DNA from: Bin55 sp028819195
GTDB lineage: Bacteria; Pseudomonadota; Gammaproteobacteria; Pseudomonadales; Azotimanducaceae
Assembly: GCA_028819195.1 (NCBI GenBank)
Contig: JAPPMF010000019.1
Location: forward strand, 1 to 64,000
DNA: 64,000 nucleotides
Reading direction: 5' to 3'
Shown here piece by piece: positions 9,670 through 18,052 of this stretch. Every line of letters starts with the position of its first letter. Position 1 is the first letter of the stretch. The notes below the pieces were generated by a model, which saw only the letters and a list, made by a program, of their open reading frames with translations, had not been told where the DNA came from and did no database searches. A program made the translations under genes and the position numbers.

Positions 9670-11004
9670 ATGTTAAACATCAATTTAATCAGAGTTTTCA
9701 CGAGCTGTGTTGTTTTCGGGCTCACTTTGGTGCCACACGTTCACGGCCATTCGTTGCGGGAACAAGTCGACAACCAAGGCTTTTGGTCTTCGCCAGAGAC
9801 GGAACCATTTTTACCGGTTACCGATGAACATCGTGCCGCATGGAATCGAGTCCTTGAAGATTGTTTTCCTTTTAATACTCGGGATGCTTTGAGTGATCAC
9901 TGTATGATTTCTTTAGGAGAATACTTTGCCAACGAACCGGTCTGGAGTTATTATGAACATTATTTCTACGAGCGAGAAGGCTGGCGACCGTTGGTCAGGA
10001 ACTTTGATCTACGAAGAAACCATAGCCGAGCCGATTTTCTTAATCCTGATGTTCCGTTCTGGAGACATGTTTTCGACGATCAAATAAATCAACGTCAGGA
10101 GCTTAGTCTACGAGTATTCAAAGATTCGAAATGCACCGAAATATTAAAAACCGCTACCGAGGGAATGCAAGTTCATTTGGCGGAACAATGTGCGGCGCGC
10201 GAACTGTACAAATACGCGGCCTATCTCAATGCGTGTATGGATGCAAGCAAATTGCTTGCCAAGATCCAAAGAGTTATGCCCGAAAGAGCCCCGAAGTATG
10301 GTGGCTTGAACGAATTCGAAATGGGATTGCAACTGCTTGAAGAACGCGTGTCGGATGAGGCTCTAAAGTCCGCTGCGAAGCACCGAATGGAGAAAAGCTA
10401 TTTGCATGCTTATTGGGTCACCGCACAGTGCAGTCAACATGGATTTATCTTACGGCCGGGGAGAGCCGTCGGTTCGTATACGTCGACGGAAGAGAAGTTA
10501 CCCTGGAGCGTATTGAACTGGACGATAGGGTTGCCTTGGCACGCGGATGAAAAAAAGTATCACGGGCTACTTTCTTACACACATGGCTCCCTAATGAAGC
10601 TCGCGATGAAAAGTGGTGATGATTGGGCGATACGGAGTGGTTATCTTGGTTGGAATTTTATCGCTGAGTTTGCTGATGATTTGATGCAGCGCTACCCTTT
10701 GTTGATGCATCGTGCTCTAGGCGATCCTTTGGGTAATGGGGCTTATGGGAGAGCCTTTCCTCTGAAAGAACATGCACGTCATCGAGCAAAAGCGTACCTC
10801 TTGTTAGTCGAAGCCGCGGGAGAGGAATTTGCGCGTAGTGAAATCGATCCTACTAAATTAACCAAAGAAATCAAATATGTTGAGAATGGTGGCGTACTGA
10901 CATCACCCCACTCGCGAGCTAAGGTAGATGCAGCAAGGCTGAAAAGCTTACGTAAGAGCCAAGAAAAACAGTTGTTGAAAGAAGCCCAAGGCGAGCTGCA
11001 ATAG
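9670..11004 (+). CDS. Six-cysteine exported family protein, member 1
   Basis: 444 residues from ATG 9670, one base after the previous stop; the frame is open upstream but those residues precede the signal peptide. The signal is LIRVFTSCVVFGLTLVPHVHG. Mature cysteines are at 65, 78, 155, 174, 189 and 254. The next gene has them at 60, 74, 156, 175, 190 and 256, so spacing is almost identical. Shared motifs include NEPVW, W...FDD, the block AEQCAARELYKYA, LHAYW...QC and KSGDDWAI. Two more distant relatives are at 30818 and 35014. I know no family with this pattern. Predicted helical and disulfide-bonded; function unknown. Confidence 0.8.
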   Translation: MLNINLIRVFTSCVVFGLTLVPHVHGHSLREQVDNQGFWSSPETEPFLPVTDEHRAAWNRVLEDCFPFNTRDALSDHCMISLGEYFANEPVWSYYEHYFYEREGWRPLVRNFDLRRNHSRADFLNPDVPFWRHVFDDQINQRQELSLRVFKDSKCTEILKTATEGMQVHLAEQCAARELYKYAAYLNACMDASKLLAKIQRVMPERAPKYGGLNEFEMGLQLLEERVSDEALKSAAKHRMEKSYLHAYWVTAQCSQHGFILRPGRAVGSYTSTEEKLPWSVLNWTIGLPWHADEKKYHGLLSYTHGSLMKLAMKSGDDWAIRSGYLGWNFIAEFADDLMQRYPLLMHRALGDPLGNGAYGRAFPLKEHARHRAKAYLLLVEAAGEEFARSEIDPTKLTKEIKYVENGGVLTSPHSRAKVDAARLKSLRKSQEKQLLKEAQGELQ

Positions 11005-11042
11005 TACATTGAAAGCGATGATTGTATGAGGAGAATTCGTCG

Positions 11043-12290
11043 GTGAAAACAGCTACACTAGGTGTGTGCGTGATCTTGAGTTGCGTACTGCAATCAATTG
11101 TGGCGAACCCCTTATTAGGTCCGTTGAATCCGAGTGACTTTAGTGTTCCTGTAGACCCTATGTCCTATTTCAAGGCAAGCCCCAAACAAGAGGCAGCTTG
11201 GCAGCGCGCAAAGAGAGAATGTACTTCTATTGATTTCCTTGAGATTTTTGAAAATCAAAAGTGCAATGAAGCATTGACTGAGTACTTTCTCAATGAACCG
11301 GTTTGGGCATACAGTCAGCTCAATTACTATGATCGTAAGCGGGGGTTGCTGCCGTTGCCAATCAAAGTAATCAATTCTCGACCGAGTATATTACCGTATA
11401 GCTATGCCGATTTACAGGCGGAAGACATTCCCCGTTGGCACGATATATTTGACGGGGAAATAGCCGCAAGAGAGGATACGGCACTGGATATGGCTACCAA
11501 TCCAAAGTGCAAGGAACTGAGTGAACATACTAGTCTCGGCTTTCAGCTGGAGATGGCGGAACAATGTGCAGCGCGGGAATTGTTCAAATATGCAACTTAT
11601 CTTGATAGTTGCTTCGTTGCACTCCAAAGAGTGAACCTGCTTATCAACGTTCCGGGCTTCAGTGGTATCTTGGAGAACAAATCGGGAAGTACGTACTCAA
11701 ATGTGCAAGAAATCATCAAGGAAAAGATTACCGATGAGACAGAGCAAAAGCACGCAACAGCGCGTTTTGAAAAAGGTTTTTTACACGCGGTTTGGATGAA
11801 TTCTAAGTGTAATGAACGCGGTTACGTGATGCTCCCTGACGTTGAGGTGGACGAGACTATAGAATTTCCCAAGACCTTATTTTGGCAACCGGGGATGGTC
11901 AAAATGTATCAAAGTATAAACGTCACTCATGACATCATCCTGAAAATCGCGGCAAAGAGTGGAGATCAATGGGCGATCCAAAGTTACCCGTTAGGTATCC
12001 TTACAAGTAGTGAATTCAACGAAGATGTACAGGAGGAGTATCCCATACTGTTTCACCGCCATTTAGGTTCACCGACTGGTTGGTTTCGTAGTGAGTTAAC
12101 TTACACTGAGCAAGCACAGCATCGAGCGCAGGCCTACCTCATGCTGAAGGATAAGTTGGGTGTGAAGAAAGCGAGCCTAGAATACGACCCAGCCGAACTC
12201 GAGGAAGAAATTAAATTTGTATCAGCTGGAAACAAACTAAAATTTCCACGATCAAGAACAGAGATCTTCAAAGAATACGACGAAGACTAA
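11043..12290 (+). CDS. Six-cysteine exported family protein, member 2
   Basis: 415 residues from the GTG at 11043, which has a GAGGAG nine bases upstream. A TTG at 11022 would be in frame, but it precedes the ribosome binding site. The signal peptide is MKTATLGVCVILSCVLQSIVA. It is the closest paralogue of the preceding gene: AEQCAARELFKYATYLDSC against AEQCAARELYKYAAYLNAC, plus NEPVW, KSGDQWAI and EIKFV near the C-terminus. Cysteines 60, 74, 156, 175, 190 and 256 match member 1 in order and spacing. Tandem position and similarity point to a local duplication. Function unknown; the protein is probably periplasmic or secreted. Confidence 0.8.
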   Translation: MKTATLGVCVILSCVLQSIVANPLLGPLNPSDFSVPVDPMSYFKASPKQEAAWQRAKRECTSIDFLEIFENQKCNEALTEYFLNEPVWAYSQLNYYDRKRGLLPLPIKVINSRPSILPYSYADLQAEDIPRWHDIFDGEIAAREDTALDMATNPKCKELSEHTSLGFQLEMAEQCAARELFKYATYLDSCFVALQRVNLLINVPGFSGILENKSGSTYSNVQEIIKEKITDETEQKHATARFEKGFLHAVWMNSKCNERGYVMLPDVEVDETIEFPKTLFWQPGMVKMYQSINVTHDIILKIAAKSGDQWAIQSYPLGILTSSEFNEDVQEEYPILFHRHLGSPTGWFRSELTYTEQAQHRAQAYLMLKDKLGVKKASLEYDPAELEEEIKFVSAGNKLKFPRSRTEIFKEYDED

Positions 12291-12633
12291 CTCTGACTCA
12301 GTAATTCTCAATTTTTTCACCTGTTGAATGATTTCTTGAGAAATTTGGTTTTTGACTGGGAGTTTGACCGGTTAACCAGTGTGCTGCAGGATGACTTTAT
12401 TAAAACTCCAACAAATATTGTTATACCGCTTTGTCGTGTTTTACTACTCGTTAGCTCTATTCATAAGATTAAGTCATGCTAATCGATGCGGACGCAACAG
12501 AAAGCCAGCTGAAAGCTGTGCCACAAACGATATTGCCAAAGTCGACACCGCCAAAATTGGTGTTGGATAGTTTGGTAAAATTTTGTAAAACAACTTCACC
12601 TTCAATTACTACCCTTAATGTAAGGAACCTCCT
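12291..12633. other. Intergenic region, no clear gene
   Basis: A 63-codon plus-strand frame (12379-12570) contains a hydrophobic stretch and two cysteines but lacks a placed ribosome binding site, so I do not call it. AAGGAACCTCCT just before 12634 is the ribosome binding site of the next gene. Confidence 0.35.
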
Positions 12634-13353
12634 ATGAAGAATTTATTCAGCCTAGTTGCTGGTGCAATTTGTACTATCCTGCTGTGTATACCAACGTCAA
12701 CAGAGCAGAATAATGTTGAATGGGGCGATGGAGAAGTAGTCGAAGTGGCCTTCTTCAACAGCATAAACCTTGACAACCTGAAGAGTGCTCTTCCCGACTT
12801 GCACTTGACAATAACGTCTTCGGGATGGGAAAACACGGACGGTCTAGAACAGTTGCGTACCATTGCCAAGCCTATACTTAACGCCTTGGGTACAAAACCT
12901 GATGACATCGAAGAATTCTTCGTTCGCCTTGACGCGTATGAGGAGAAAGTGCCAATTGAGTCAAAAACCGACGTGAAAATGATCTTCAGTCAGGTCGGAA
13001 AATCGCTGGTCATTCATTTTGGCCACGTGGAGATGATGCGGAAGGGAGCGGATATTCTTTACGATGCATACTCACTGCTTTACTCCGAGTCGCATCCCGA
13101 CGCCATGTCAGGCTATAGAGAGTGTCTAGACAAGTCCATAGAAAGAATGGGCACGAAGACAAGGCTGGTTTTTGACGACTGGGTGAAATTAATCGAAAAG
13201 AGGACAGAAGATTCCGACATTCGCATCTGGCATGTAGAAGCTCACGTCGATATCTCAACGAAGTTGTCCGATTTTGTTCTTGGCAATGTGCCCTCCGATT
13301 CGCAAGTGTGCTATGCCGAACACCTAGAACAAACCGATGTAGATTGGAGATGA
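12634..13353 (+). CDS. Exported hypothetical protein
   Basis: 239 residues with a short signal peptide (MKNLFSLVAGAICTILLC, cleavage near residue 24) and a strong upstream AAGGAACCTCCT. The mature part is soluble, mixed alpha/beta in appearance, with only two cysteines (one in YRECLDK, one in SQVCYAEH near the C-terminus). No family recognised. Its stop overlaps the ATG of the next short reading frame (ATGA at 13350-13353), so it was the first gene of a coupled pair whose second gene now breaks off. Confidence 0.65.
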   Translation: MKNLFSLVAGAICTILLCIPTSTEQNNVEWGDGEVVEVAFFNSINLDNLKSALPDLHLTITSSGWENTDGLEQLRTIAKPILNALGTKPDDIEEFFVRLDAYEEKVPIESKTDVKMIFSQVGKSLVIHFGHVEMMRKGADILYDAYSLLYSESHPDAMSGYRECLDKSIERMGTKTRLVFDDWVKLIEKRTEDSDIRIWHVEAHVDISTKLSDFVLGNVPSDSQVCYAEHLEQTDVDWR

Positions 13354-13490
13354 AAAAACGTTTCAGGGCGCTAGCGACAGTAGCAAGTGTGCTGTTGTTG
13401 GGTACCGGAACCATTCATGCTGTTGATTGCGGCACTGCATACAACACGTGCCTCGAGGCTGTAGGTCAGCGAGTACGCTTCAGTAGGTGA
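13350..13490 (+). pseudogene. Truncated exported gene at a sequence junction
   Basis: ATGA-coupled to the previous gene. It encodes a clean signal peptide (MKKRFRALATVASVLLLG, then cleavage after IHA) and about 20 mature residues with two cysteines (DCGTAYNTCLEA). It then runs into the 3' end of the opposite-strand DUF3500 gene and stops. A signal peptide without a protein body suggests the original gene was cut off when the GC-rich DUF3500 segment arrived; the junction would be near 13455-13466. A genuine 46-residue secreted peptide is a less likely alternative. Confidence 0.55.
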
Positions 13491-14608
13491 TCGTGAACAG
13501 TATGAACTGCGCGAGCCGCATTCCAGGCGAACGGTCCGTAGTCGTTGAGATTCTCTGGGTCAAGTAGGCGCATGACGGTGTGTAAGTGGTCCCGGGCTTC
13601 TTCGTTGTACTCGATCAAGATCGCATCGGGAACATAGATTCGGTAGTACACCCGCTCCCTGCGCTGACTGAAGGTGAAAAATCCAGTGGTCAATTTGGGT
13701 TTAATCGCGTCGCGAATGTTCTCGGCGTGGGGCGATGGGAGATAGAAGAGATACGCATCGATCAAGTCCCCGGCGACTTCCAATTGCTCATCTGAAAGGT
13801 TGGACAACGGAATGCCGACGTTTTCGAACTCTTCAAAGGGGAAGTCCTTGCCTCTGTCCAGGTGGCCGTTCCCAGACCCGGCTCTGACGTCTCCGCGAAC
13901 CAGACCTTCCACGGTTGCTTGGGCCTGTTCTTCCTCGGACAGCGACTCGAACAGCTTTCTGCCCCATTGGATTTCATCCTCCAACGGGGTGCTACCATTG
14001 ACGGTCAGGGGCTCAGAACCCAAGAACATGGGTGCTAACAGCAGATCGTCGCCGTGGACGAGAAAATTGAGCGCAATATGATGGCCGTCGAACTGAAGAC
14101 CCCAGGCGGAGTCGATCATCGGGTTGCCGAAAACAGCAACGGTGTAGTTTTCTACAGTTCCGACTCCAGATGCGCGTTCGATGTCTGTTGCGAGAAGCTC
14201 CACCGTCGCGAACCCTTCTTCGCTGAGCAGGGAGCGAAGGGCCGTCCAAACGTGTTGTTGGGCTGCTTCGCCGAGACTTCCTAGTCGAATCCCGCCGGAG
14301 CGACGTCCGGGGACGTTAGTCCAAGAGTGCATTTCCTTGTCGCCCACGCAGTAGTTGAGCGACCTCTTCTGATCGTTTGTCACGGAATTGAGCAGGTTTG
14401 CGACTAGAGTTGCCATATGGTTGAGATCGTCGCGTTCGCTGCGGGGTTTCAGAGGGAAGCTTGACAGGTCGCAGTCGAGACTGAAATCTTCGGATTGCGG
14501 AGCAACGTCTTCGTCGAGGTCGTGAGCAAGTCCGAGTTGGCCGAGCGTTAAGGCAAGGGCGCACAACAAGCATGCGATAGGGAAAGCGCGGGAAACAAAC
14601 TCGGTCAT
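13466..14608 (-). CDS. DUF3500 family exported protein
   Basis: 380 residues with an N-terminal signal (FPIACLLCALALTLGQLGLAH). The core FGNPMIDSAWGLQFDGHHI followed by ALNFLV is the hallmark of the DUF3500 family, exported proteins of unknown function common in Gram-negative and planctomycete genomes. Later segments (YLFYLPSP, RVYYRIYVPDAILIEYN) also fit. Length is normal, so it looks intact. Base composition is clearly richer in G and C than either neighbour, and long false frames open on the other strand, as expected for GC-rich coding DNA. This suggests recent acquisition. A 20-base perfect palindrome lies about 80 bases upstream of its start. Confidence 0.82.
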   Translation of the reverse strand: MTEFVSRAFPIACLLCALALTLGQLGLAHDLDEDVAPQSEDFSLDCDLSSFPLKPRSERDDLNHMATLVANLLNSVTNDQKRSLNYCVGDKEMHSWTNVPGRRSGGIRLGSLGEAAQQHVWTALRSLLSEEGFATVELLATDIERASGVGTVENYTVAVFGNPMIDSAWGLQFDGHHIALNFLVHGDDLLLAPMFLGSEPLTVNGSTPLEDEIQWGRKLFESLSEEEQAQATVEGLVRGDVRAGSGNGHLDRGKDFPFEEFENVGIPLSNLSDEQLEVAGDLIDAYLFYLPSPHAENIRDAIKPKLTTGFFTFSQRRERVYYRIYVPDAILIEYNEEARDHLHTVMRLLDPENLNDYGPFAWNAARAVHTVHDHLLKRTR

Positions 14609-14985
14609 GGCAATGAGCCTCCGATGGGCGGGCTTGAATGGTCTAATGATTGTAAGTACGGCGACGCTGGGCTAGATTTGGGGGACTGTCAGGAATTCCT
14701 GACAGATCCGTTAAAACTGACACGGCGATAAGAAACGAACGTTCTAAATCGACCGGTATTGAATTAGTAGATCGCTTGGATGCCTGACACAATCTACTAC
14801 CCCTACACGAGCAAAGATGAAGTTTTTAGGGAATTCGGTCAAATTTACAGGGTATTTCGATTAGATTACAGAGATTGCAGAGTCCAGTTCTTCAATCCGG
14901 CTAGGTAATGAATTACCGCGCCAGATTGATAAGGAAGCTAAACAAAAAAATGGTTAGCCGAATTACGTATATCAATATTTTCTCA
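14609..14985. other. Intergenic region upstream of DUF3500
   Basis: Holds the start region of the DUF3500 gene and the palindrome at 14686-14705. Composition drops from GC-rich to AT-rich at about 14640-14680, marking a likely edge of the foreign segment. No gene seen. Confidence 0.45.
14686..14705. promoter_or_regulatory. Perfect 20-base palindrome
   Basis: CTGTCAGGAATTCCTGACAG is a perfect inverted repeat with no spacer, 78 bases upstream of the DUF3500 start on the minus strand. It resembles an operator for a dimeric repressor. It has no T-run, so a terminator is unlikely. Confidence 0.55.
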
Positions 14986-15639
14986 TTAATGGACAGGTGT
15001 TGGATGAGCCCATCGAAACAAGCATAGATTTGCGTGCGCTGTTTGTGCAGCCAAGCCTGCTTTTCGGTAGTTTCTCGCTACTAAATGGAAACTCAAAGAA
15101 GCGGCAGCTAATAAGCCAATGATGGGTAATCCAATTTTTGGAGGAAGTCTTAGTAATATTTTTTTTGATTTATCTAAGATTTCAAGCAAAATTTCAGAGA
15201 TTTTGTCATACAAGTCTGCAATGTCATAGTTCCATCCTGCAAAACCTTCCAAATCATAACAAGTAGCTATCTGTGCTTCTTCAAAAGTGTCTATAGCTTG
15301 TATAATGAGAAGATGCTCTATTGATGCAAGTGCTTCTTCCAGCTCTCTTTTTGCTTGAGATGGAAATATAAACATGGCGTCGTGAATTCGTCTTATAACA
15401 TCTGCAATATTAAAATCTCTACCTGCAAAAATAACGCCAGCTGTAGTTAAGCATTCTTCATGGTAAGTTTCATAATAATTTTCGTTTAGACATACATCAA
15501 TTGTATTTGGTATATGATCCCAGTCGTAATCATCAGCTATACCCGATGGAGTTATATTTGCATAGTAAGGGTTGATCACAAACGCCATTGCAATGCCGAG
15601 TAGTGCAAGGCGTCCATAGTTCAAAATAGAGTCTAACAT
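14986..15639 (-). CDS. Membrane-anchored protein with calcium-loop-like motif
   Basis: 217 residues. An N-terminal hydrophobic segment (about 10-25) looks like a signal or anchor, and a second membrane segment lies near residues 166-188 (IGLPIIGLLAAASLSF). Just after the first segment, DDYDWDHIPNTIDVC resembles a thrombospondin type 3 calcium-binding repeat (D.D.D.IPD..D.C). The middle is helical (RELEEALASIEHLLI). No family recognised. It stands alone and is AT-rich like its right-hand surroundings. Confidence 0.6.
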   Translation of the reverse strand: MLDSILNYGRLALLGIAMAFVINPYYANITPSGIADDYDWDHIPNTIDVCLNENYYETYHEECLTTAGVIFAGRDFNIADVIRRIHDAMFIFPSQAKRELEEALASIEHLLIIQAIDTFEEAQIATCYDLEGFAGWNYDIADLYDKISEILLEILDKSKKILLRLPPKIGLPIIGLLAAASLSFHLVARNYRKAGLAAQTAHANLCLFRWAHPTPVH

Positions 15640-15789
15640 AGTGGTGGTCTCAGGGGGTGGTTCGTGTTTTGTTGGAGAAATTGTATATCAATTCAATGTA
15701 TTCATCCAAAAGTCAGCTAACTCGCGGCCATGGATGTTACGTCGTTGAAATCATTCACGTTATCTTCTGTTGGATTTGAAAACTGGGGA

Positions 15790-15965
15790 ATGAGAATGGC
15801 AACTTTTTTAGCATTCGTTCTCCGACTATGTCAACGTCTTCTTTTCGGAGAAGTTTGTGTTTTGGCGAACTGCAATACGTTGATTCACAGGAATCTGAAG
15901 AAGAAGCCAAACATTCCACTCACTTTAAGGAATATCTTTCAGGCTCAGCCCGATTCAAAATAGAT
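15790..15965 (+). pseudogene. Fragment of a second helicase gene
   Basis: Bases 15864-15941 encode GELQYVDSQESEEEAKHSTH followed by FKEYLS. This aligns with GELQHLDTQESDEAEHSTHF and KDYLT inside the intact helicase gene (about 24976-25050), also with clear DNA similarity. Upstream, in another frame, NWGMRMATFLAFVLR (about 15780-15825) resembles the helicase DWIWVAPLLL...LR segment, implying a frameshift. Nothing of the ATPase motifs remains. This is a decayed remnant of a paralogous DUF6361/PLD/helicase system. Confidence 0.65.
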
Positions 15966-16269
15966 ATTTGTGGACAATAAATCCCATATTGTGACCCACA
16001 AATCAATTTGTGGTTAATGGATGAACTTCAAATTACGTCCTGTCCTTCCGCGATATTCAATAGAGCTGGAAATACATACACTCCTGGACGAGAGCCACTT
16101 GTCGGAACTACTAACATTCGCAACACATTTTCCTCATTCAATACTCTTACTATTCGCTTTGCTGTCCGTTTCGAGATGCCTGTCTAGCTCAAAAAATATT
16201 GGACTCAATTTTTTAGTTTTTATTTAGAGTTAAGGAAACGGTCTGAGCTTTACCTGGTACATGGTTCAT
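15966..16269. other. Gap with no identified gene
   Basis: A plus-strand frame at 16021-16227 has no recognisable feature. The stretch may be further debris of the helicase fragment, but I could not align it. Confidence 0.3.
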
Positions 16270-16884
16270 CTATTTTCGAAAGTTAGGCGTGCGGTTGTTA
16301 AAGACTACTATCGCACCTGTGAGATTCCATGCATCTGTTGACTTAAATTTTCGAATGTCTGCAAAGCACCGTGGTGGGTTATGGTACCGTCTTGCAATAT
16401 TGGCTTTGTGTCTCTCAGCCGCTTCCAAAGAATAGGAGCAATACCCATGAAACGCTAACACACTGAAATTGGGAGCATTTTTTCCCTTGACAACACTTTT
16501 TAGTCTCTCGATGTCTTCATCCAATTTACCGTATCGATTACCAAAATTCTTGACTTCAATTACACAAAAAGGACGATCTCTGATCCACACGCATAAATCA
16601 TGTCTTTTATTTCCATCTACAGGTGCTGCCGTAGGTCCTCTTTTCCTTGATCCTAACTTAACTTCCCAAGCATACTCTTCTAAAGTAACTGCAACTCTTG
16701 GTTCATTTGAACAAATTGTTTCTTCGGCTCGCATTTTTCTCCAAAGCATGTCGAATATACGAACATTGAAAAAGCGCTCCGGTACCTTGCAGTCTGACCA
16801 ATCTGCTCTAACACGGTATTGCTTTGCTGCTGTCATGATCGTCGTTCGTATGGTTCGGACTATATTTGTTGCATCTATATCCAT
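16270..16884 (-). CDS. PD-(D/E)XK nuclease-like protein
   Basis: 204 residues with a likely PD-(D/E)XK nuclease core: the D in KRHDLCVWI, a beta strand, then FCVIEVKNFG supplying E and K. This arrangement (D...ExK with hydrophobic strands around it) is typical of small restriction-type nucleases and of proteins annotated as 'hypothetical, in defence islands'. The start at 16884 has GGGAG nine bases upstream. The dispersed repeat copy B lies directly upstream, so its promoter may be there. Substrate unknown; no methyltransferase is adjacent. Confidence 0.65.
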   Translation of the reverse strand: MDIDATNIVRTIRTTIMTAAKQYRVRADWSDCKVPERFFNVRIFDMLWRKMRAEETICSNEPRVAVTLEEYAWEVKLGSRKRGPTAAPVDGNKRHDLCVWIRDRPFCVIEVKNFGNRYGKLDEDIERLKSVVKGKNAPNFSVLAFHGYCSYSLEAAERHKANIARRYHNPPRCFADIRKFKSTDAWNLTGAIVVFNNRTPNFRK

Positions 16885-16929
16885 TCATTAAACTCCCAAA
16901 CATTGGAAACATTGTCGGGGTCTGCTATC

Positions 16930-17000
16930 AAAAAGGGGGCAATTTGTTACCACTTTTTGATTAGTCAATTTTACAGTTGTTTCTAGTGTTCAGTTTGAGG
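16930..17000 (-). repeat. Dispersed imperfect repeat, copy B
   Basis: Reverse complement of copy A at 4748-4816: aaactgaacactag, attgactaatcaaaaagtgg and aacaaattgcccccttttt appear in the same order. It lies just upstream of the PD-(D/E)XK gene and just downstream of the PLD fragment. A shortened version of its end is at 17450-17475. Confidence 0.6.
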
Positions 17001-17052
17001 ATTCAACAACTGCAGTAAACTGATATTCTTCGTCGTTAATCAAATAAGTCAT

Positions 17053-17337
17053 TCAGTGAAACATTTGCTGTTCTTGTACGCAGACGTGATAACGAAATGA
17101 ACTGTAATTTCTACTTAGTTGGACCAATGTTTCGATTGTTTCAGGCTTAGTGATAAACTCACGATATCCGTGAATGAGTAGCATTTCACCACCATGGCCA
17201 AGAAGACTCTTCACGGCAATCTCAATGGCGGAAAAACCACCGCTCGTCAGATATGCACTCGCGATCCTATAGAGCTGAGCTGTCTTCAGCTTTTGAGTTA
17301 TGAAGTCTCCAATGGAAAATTTAGGACATTCAACTAT
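17053..17337 (-). pseudogene. N-terminal fragment of a PLD-like nuclease
   Basis: A minus-strand frame of about 94 codons with no proper start reads FSIGDFITQKLKTAQLYRIA, SAYLTSGGFSAIEIAVKSLL, GHGGEMLLIHGYREFITKPE and TIETLVQLSRNYSSFRYHV. The pattern (A.AYL...G...L, LL..GG...LI.G, T.PE..E.L) is that of the N-terminal half of phospholipase-D-like nucleases common in restriction and defence loci. The frame stops before the first HxK motif would be expected, and a stop codon lies directly upstream. I read it as a decayed remnant, not a functional gene. Confidence 0.55.
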
Positions 17338-17470
17338 TTAACAAAGAGTCTGAGCGCTCGGTATTTACACGGGTTAATCGTTGCGACAAATTGATGATCG
17401 TAATTCTGTCGGAAATTGCTGCAATATTAGTCTTGAAAGTCGTCTACTGAAAAAGGGGTTAACTTGTTAA

Positions 17471-18028
17471 CTACTGCGACTTAAGCAATTCAGAGGGAAA
17501 TTCCTTTAATTCGCTGAATGTTTTCCATAGTTGCCATCTGAATCGCTTCATTTTGAGTCTGCGGTTTTCAACTCCACCTAAGTTCAAATTTTGACATATA
17601 TCCGCATGATACGGATTATTTTTTGTTCCAGAGTCGTATACACAAAACAAGCGATGTTCGTTGTGCAGTAATGAGCGAACACTGCTACAACTAGCGCCTG
17701 TGAATCGCAAGTAACCCTCATATCGTGGGTCTTCTCGTTTCGAGGATACCAAACTATTATCGTTTAAGTACTTCAGTCTATCAACTGAAAGACCTCTCTT
17801 TAACGGATCAACCCGAAAACTCGCTGGCGTTTGATCTCCATCGCTACCAACCTTAAACTTACTAAATACAGTTCGCACCAAGATTTCTTGGTCAGCCACA
17901 CGACCGGGAGAGTGGTCACTAACCGACTCATCCTCGCACTTACAGTCGGGAAAATGCTCTCGATATTTAACGCATTTACACTGGTCTTCACTATATTGGG
18001 ATTCCAGTTCTTTGCAGCTGCAAGTCAC
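17471..18028 (-). CDS. Cysteine-rich two-gene-module protein (copy 1)
   Basis: 185 residues from GTG 18028. The N-terminus carries a dense cysteine block: CSCKELE, DQCKC, YREHFPDCKCE, probably a zinc site. Next come SPGRVADQE..VRTVF, a RGLSVDRL block, and near the end RLFCVYDSG and HADIC. The protein at 27106-27699 shares all of these in the same order, so the two are paralogues. Each follows a gene of a second shared family (here 18053-18670, 24 bases upstream), so they form a two-gene module. No ribosome binding site is evident, suggesting translational coupling. I know no function for the family. Confidence 0.7.
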   Translation of the reverse strand: MTCSCKELESQYSEDQCKCVKYREHFPDCKCEDESVSDHSPGRVADQEILVRTVFSKFKVGSDGDQTPASFRVDPLKRGLSVDRLKYLNDNSLVSSKREDPRYEGYLRFTGASCSSVRSLLHNEHRLFCVYDSGTKNNPYHADICQNLNLGGVENRRLKMKRFRWQLWKTFSELKEFPSELLKSQ

Positions 18029-18052
18029 AAACTCAAATCAAACTCAAGCGCT

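Noticed and set aside
12379..12570. 63-codon plus-strand frame as a small secreted protein
   Set aside because: No ribosome binding site at a usable start and no recognisable signal cleavage site.
13586..14284. Several plus-strand frames across the DUF3500 gene
   Set aside because: Antisense shadows typical of GC-rich coding DNA; the minus-strand frame carries the family motifs.
15730..15963. 77-codon plus-strand frame as a gene
   Set aside because: It covers the helicase fragment in a different frame from the one that matches the intact helicase.
4741..17480. Repeats at 4748, 7838, 16930 and 17450 as integron attC sites
   Set aside because: The expected core sites (RYYYAAC and GTTRRRY) are not at the ends, genes lie in both orientations, and no integrase is present.
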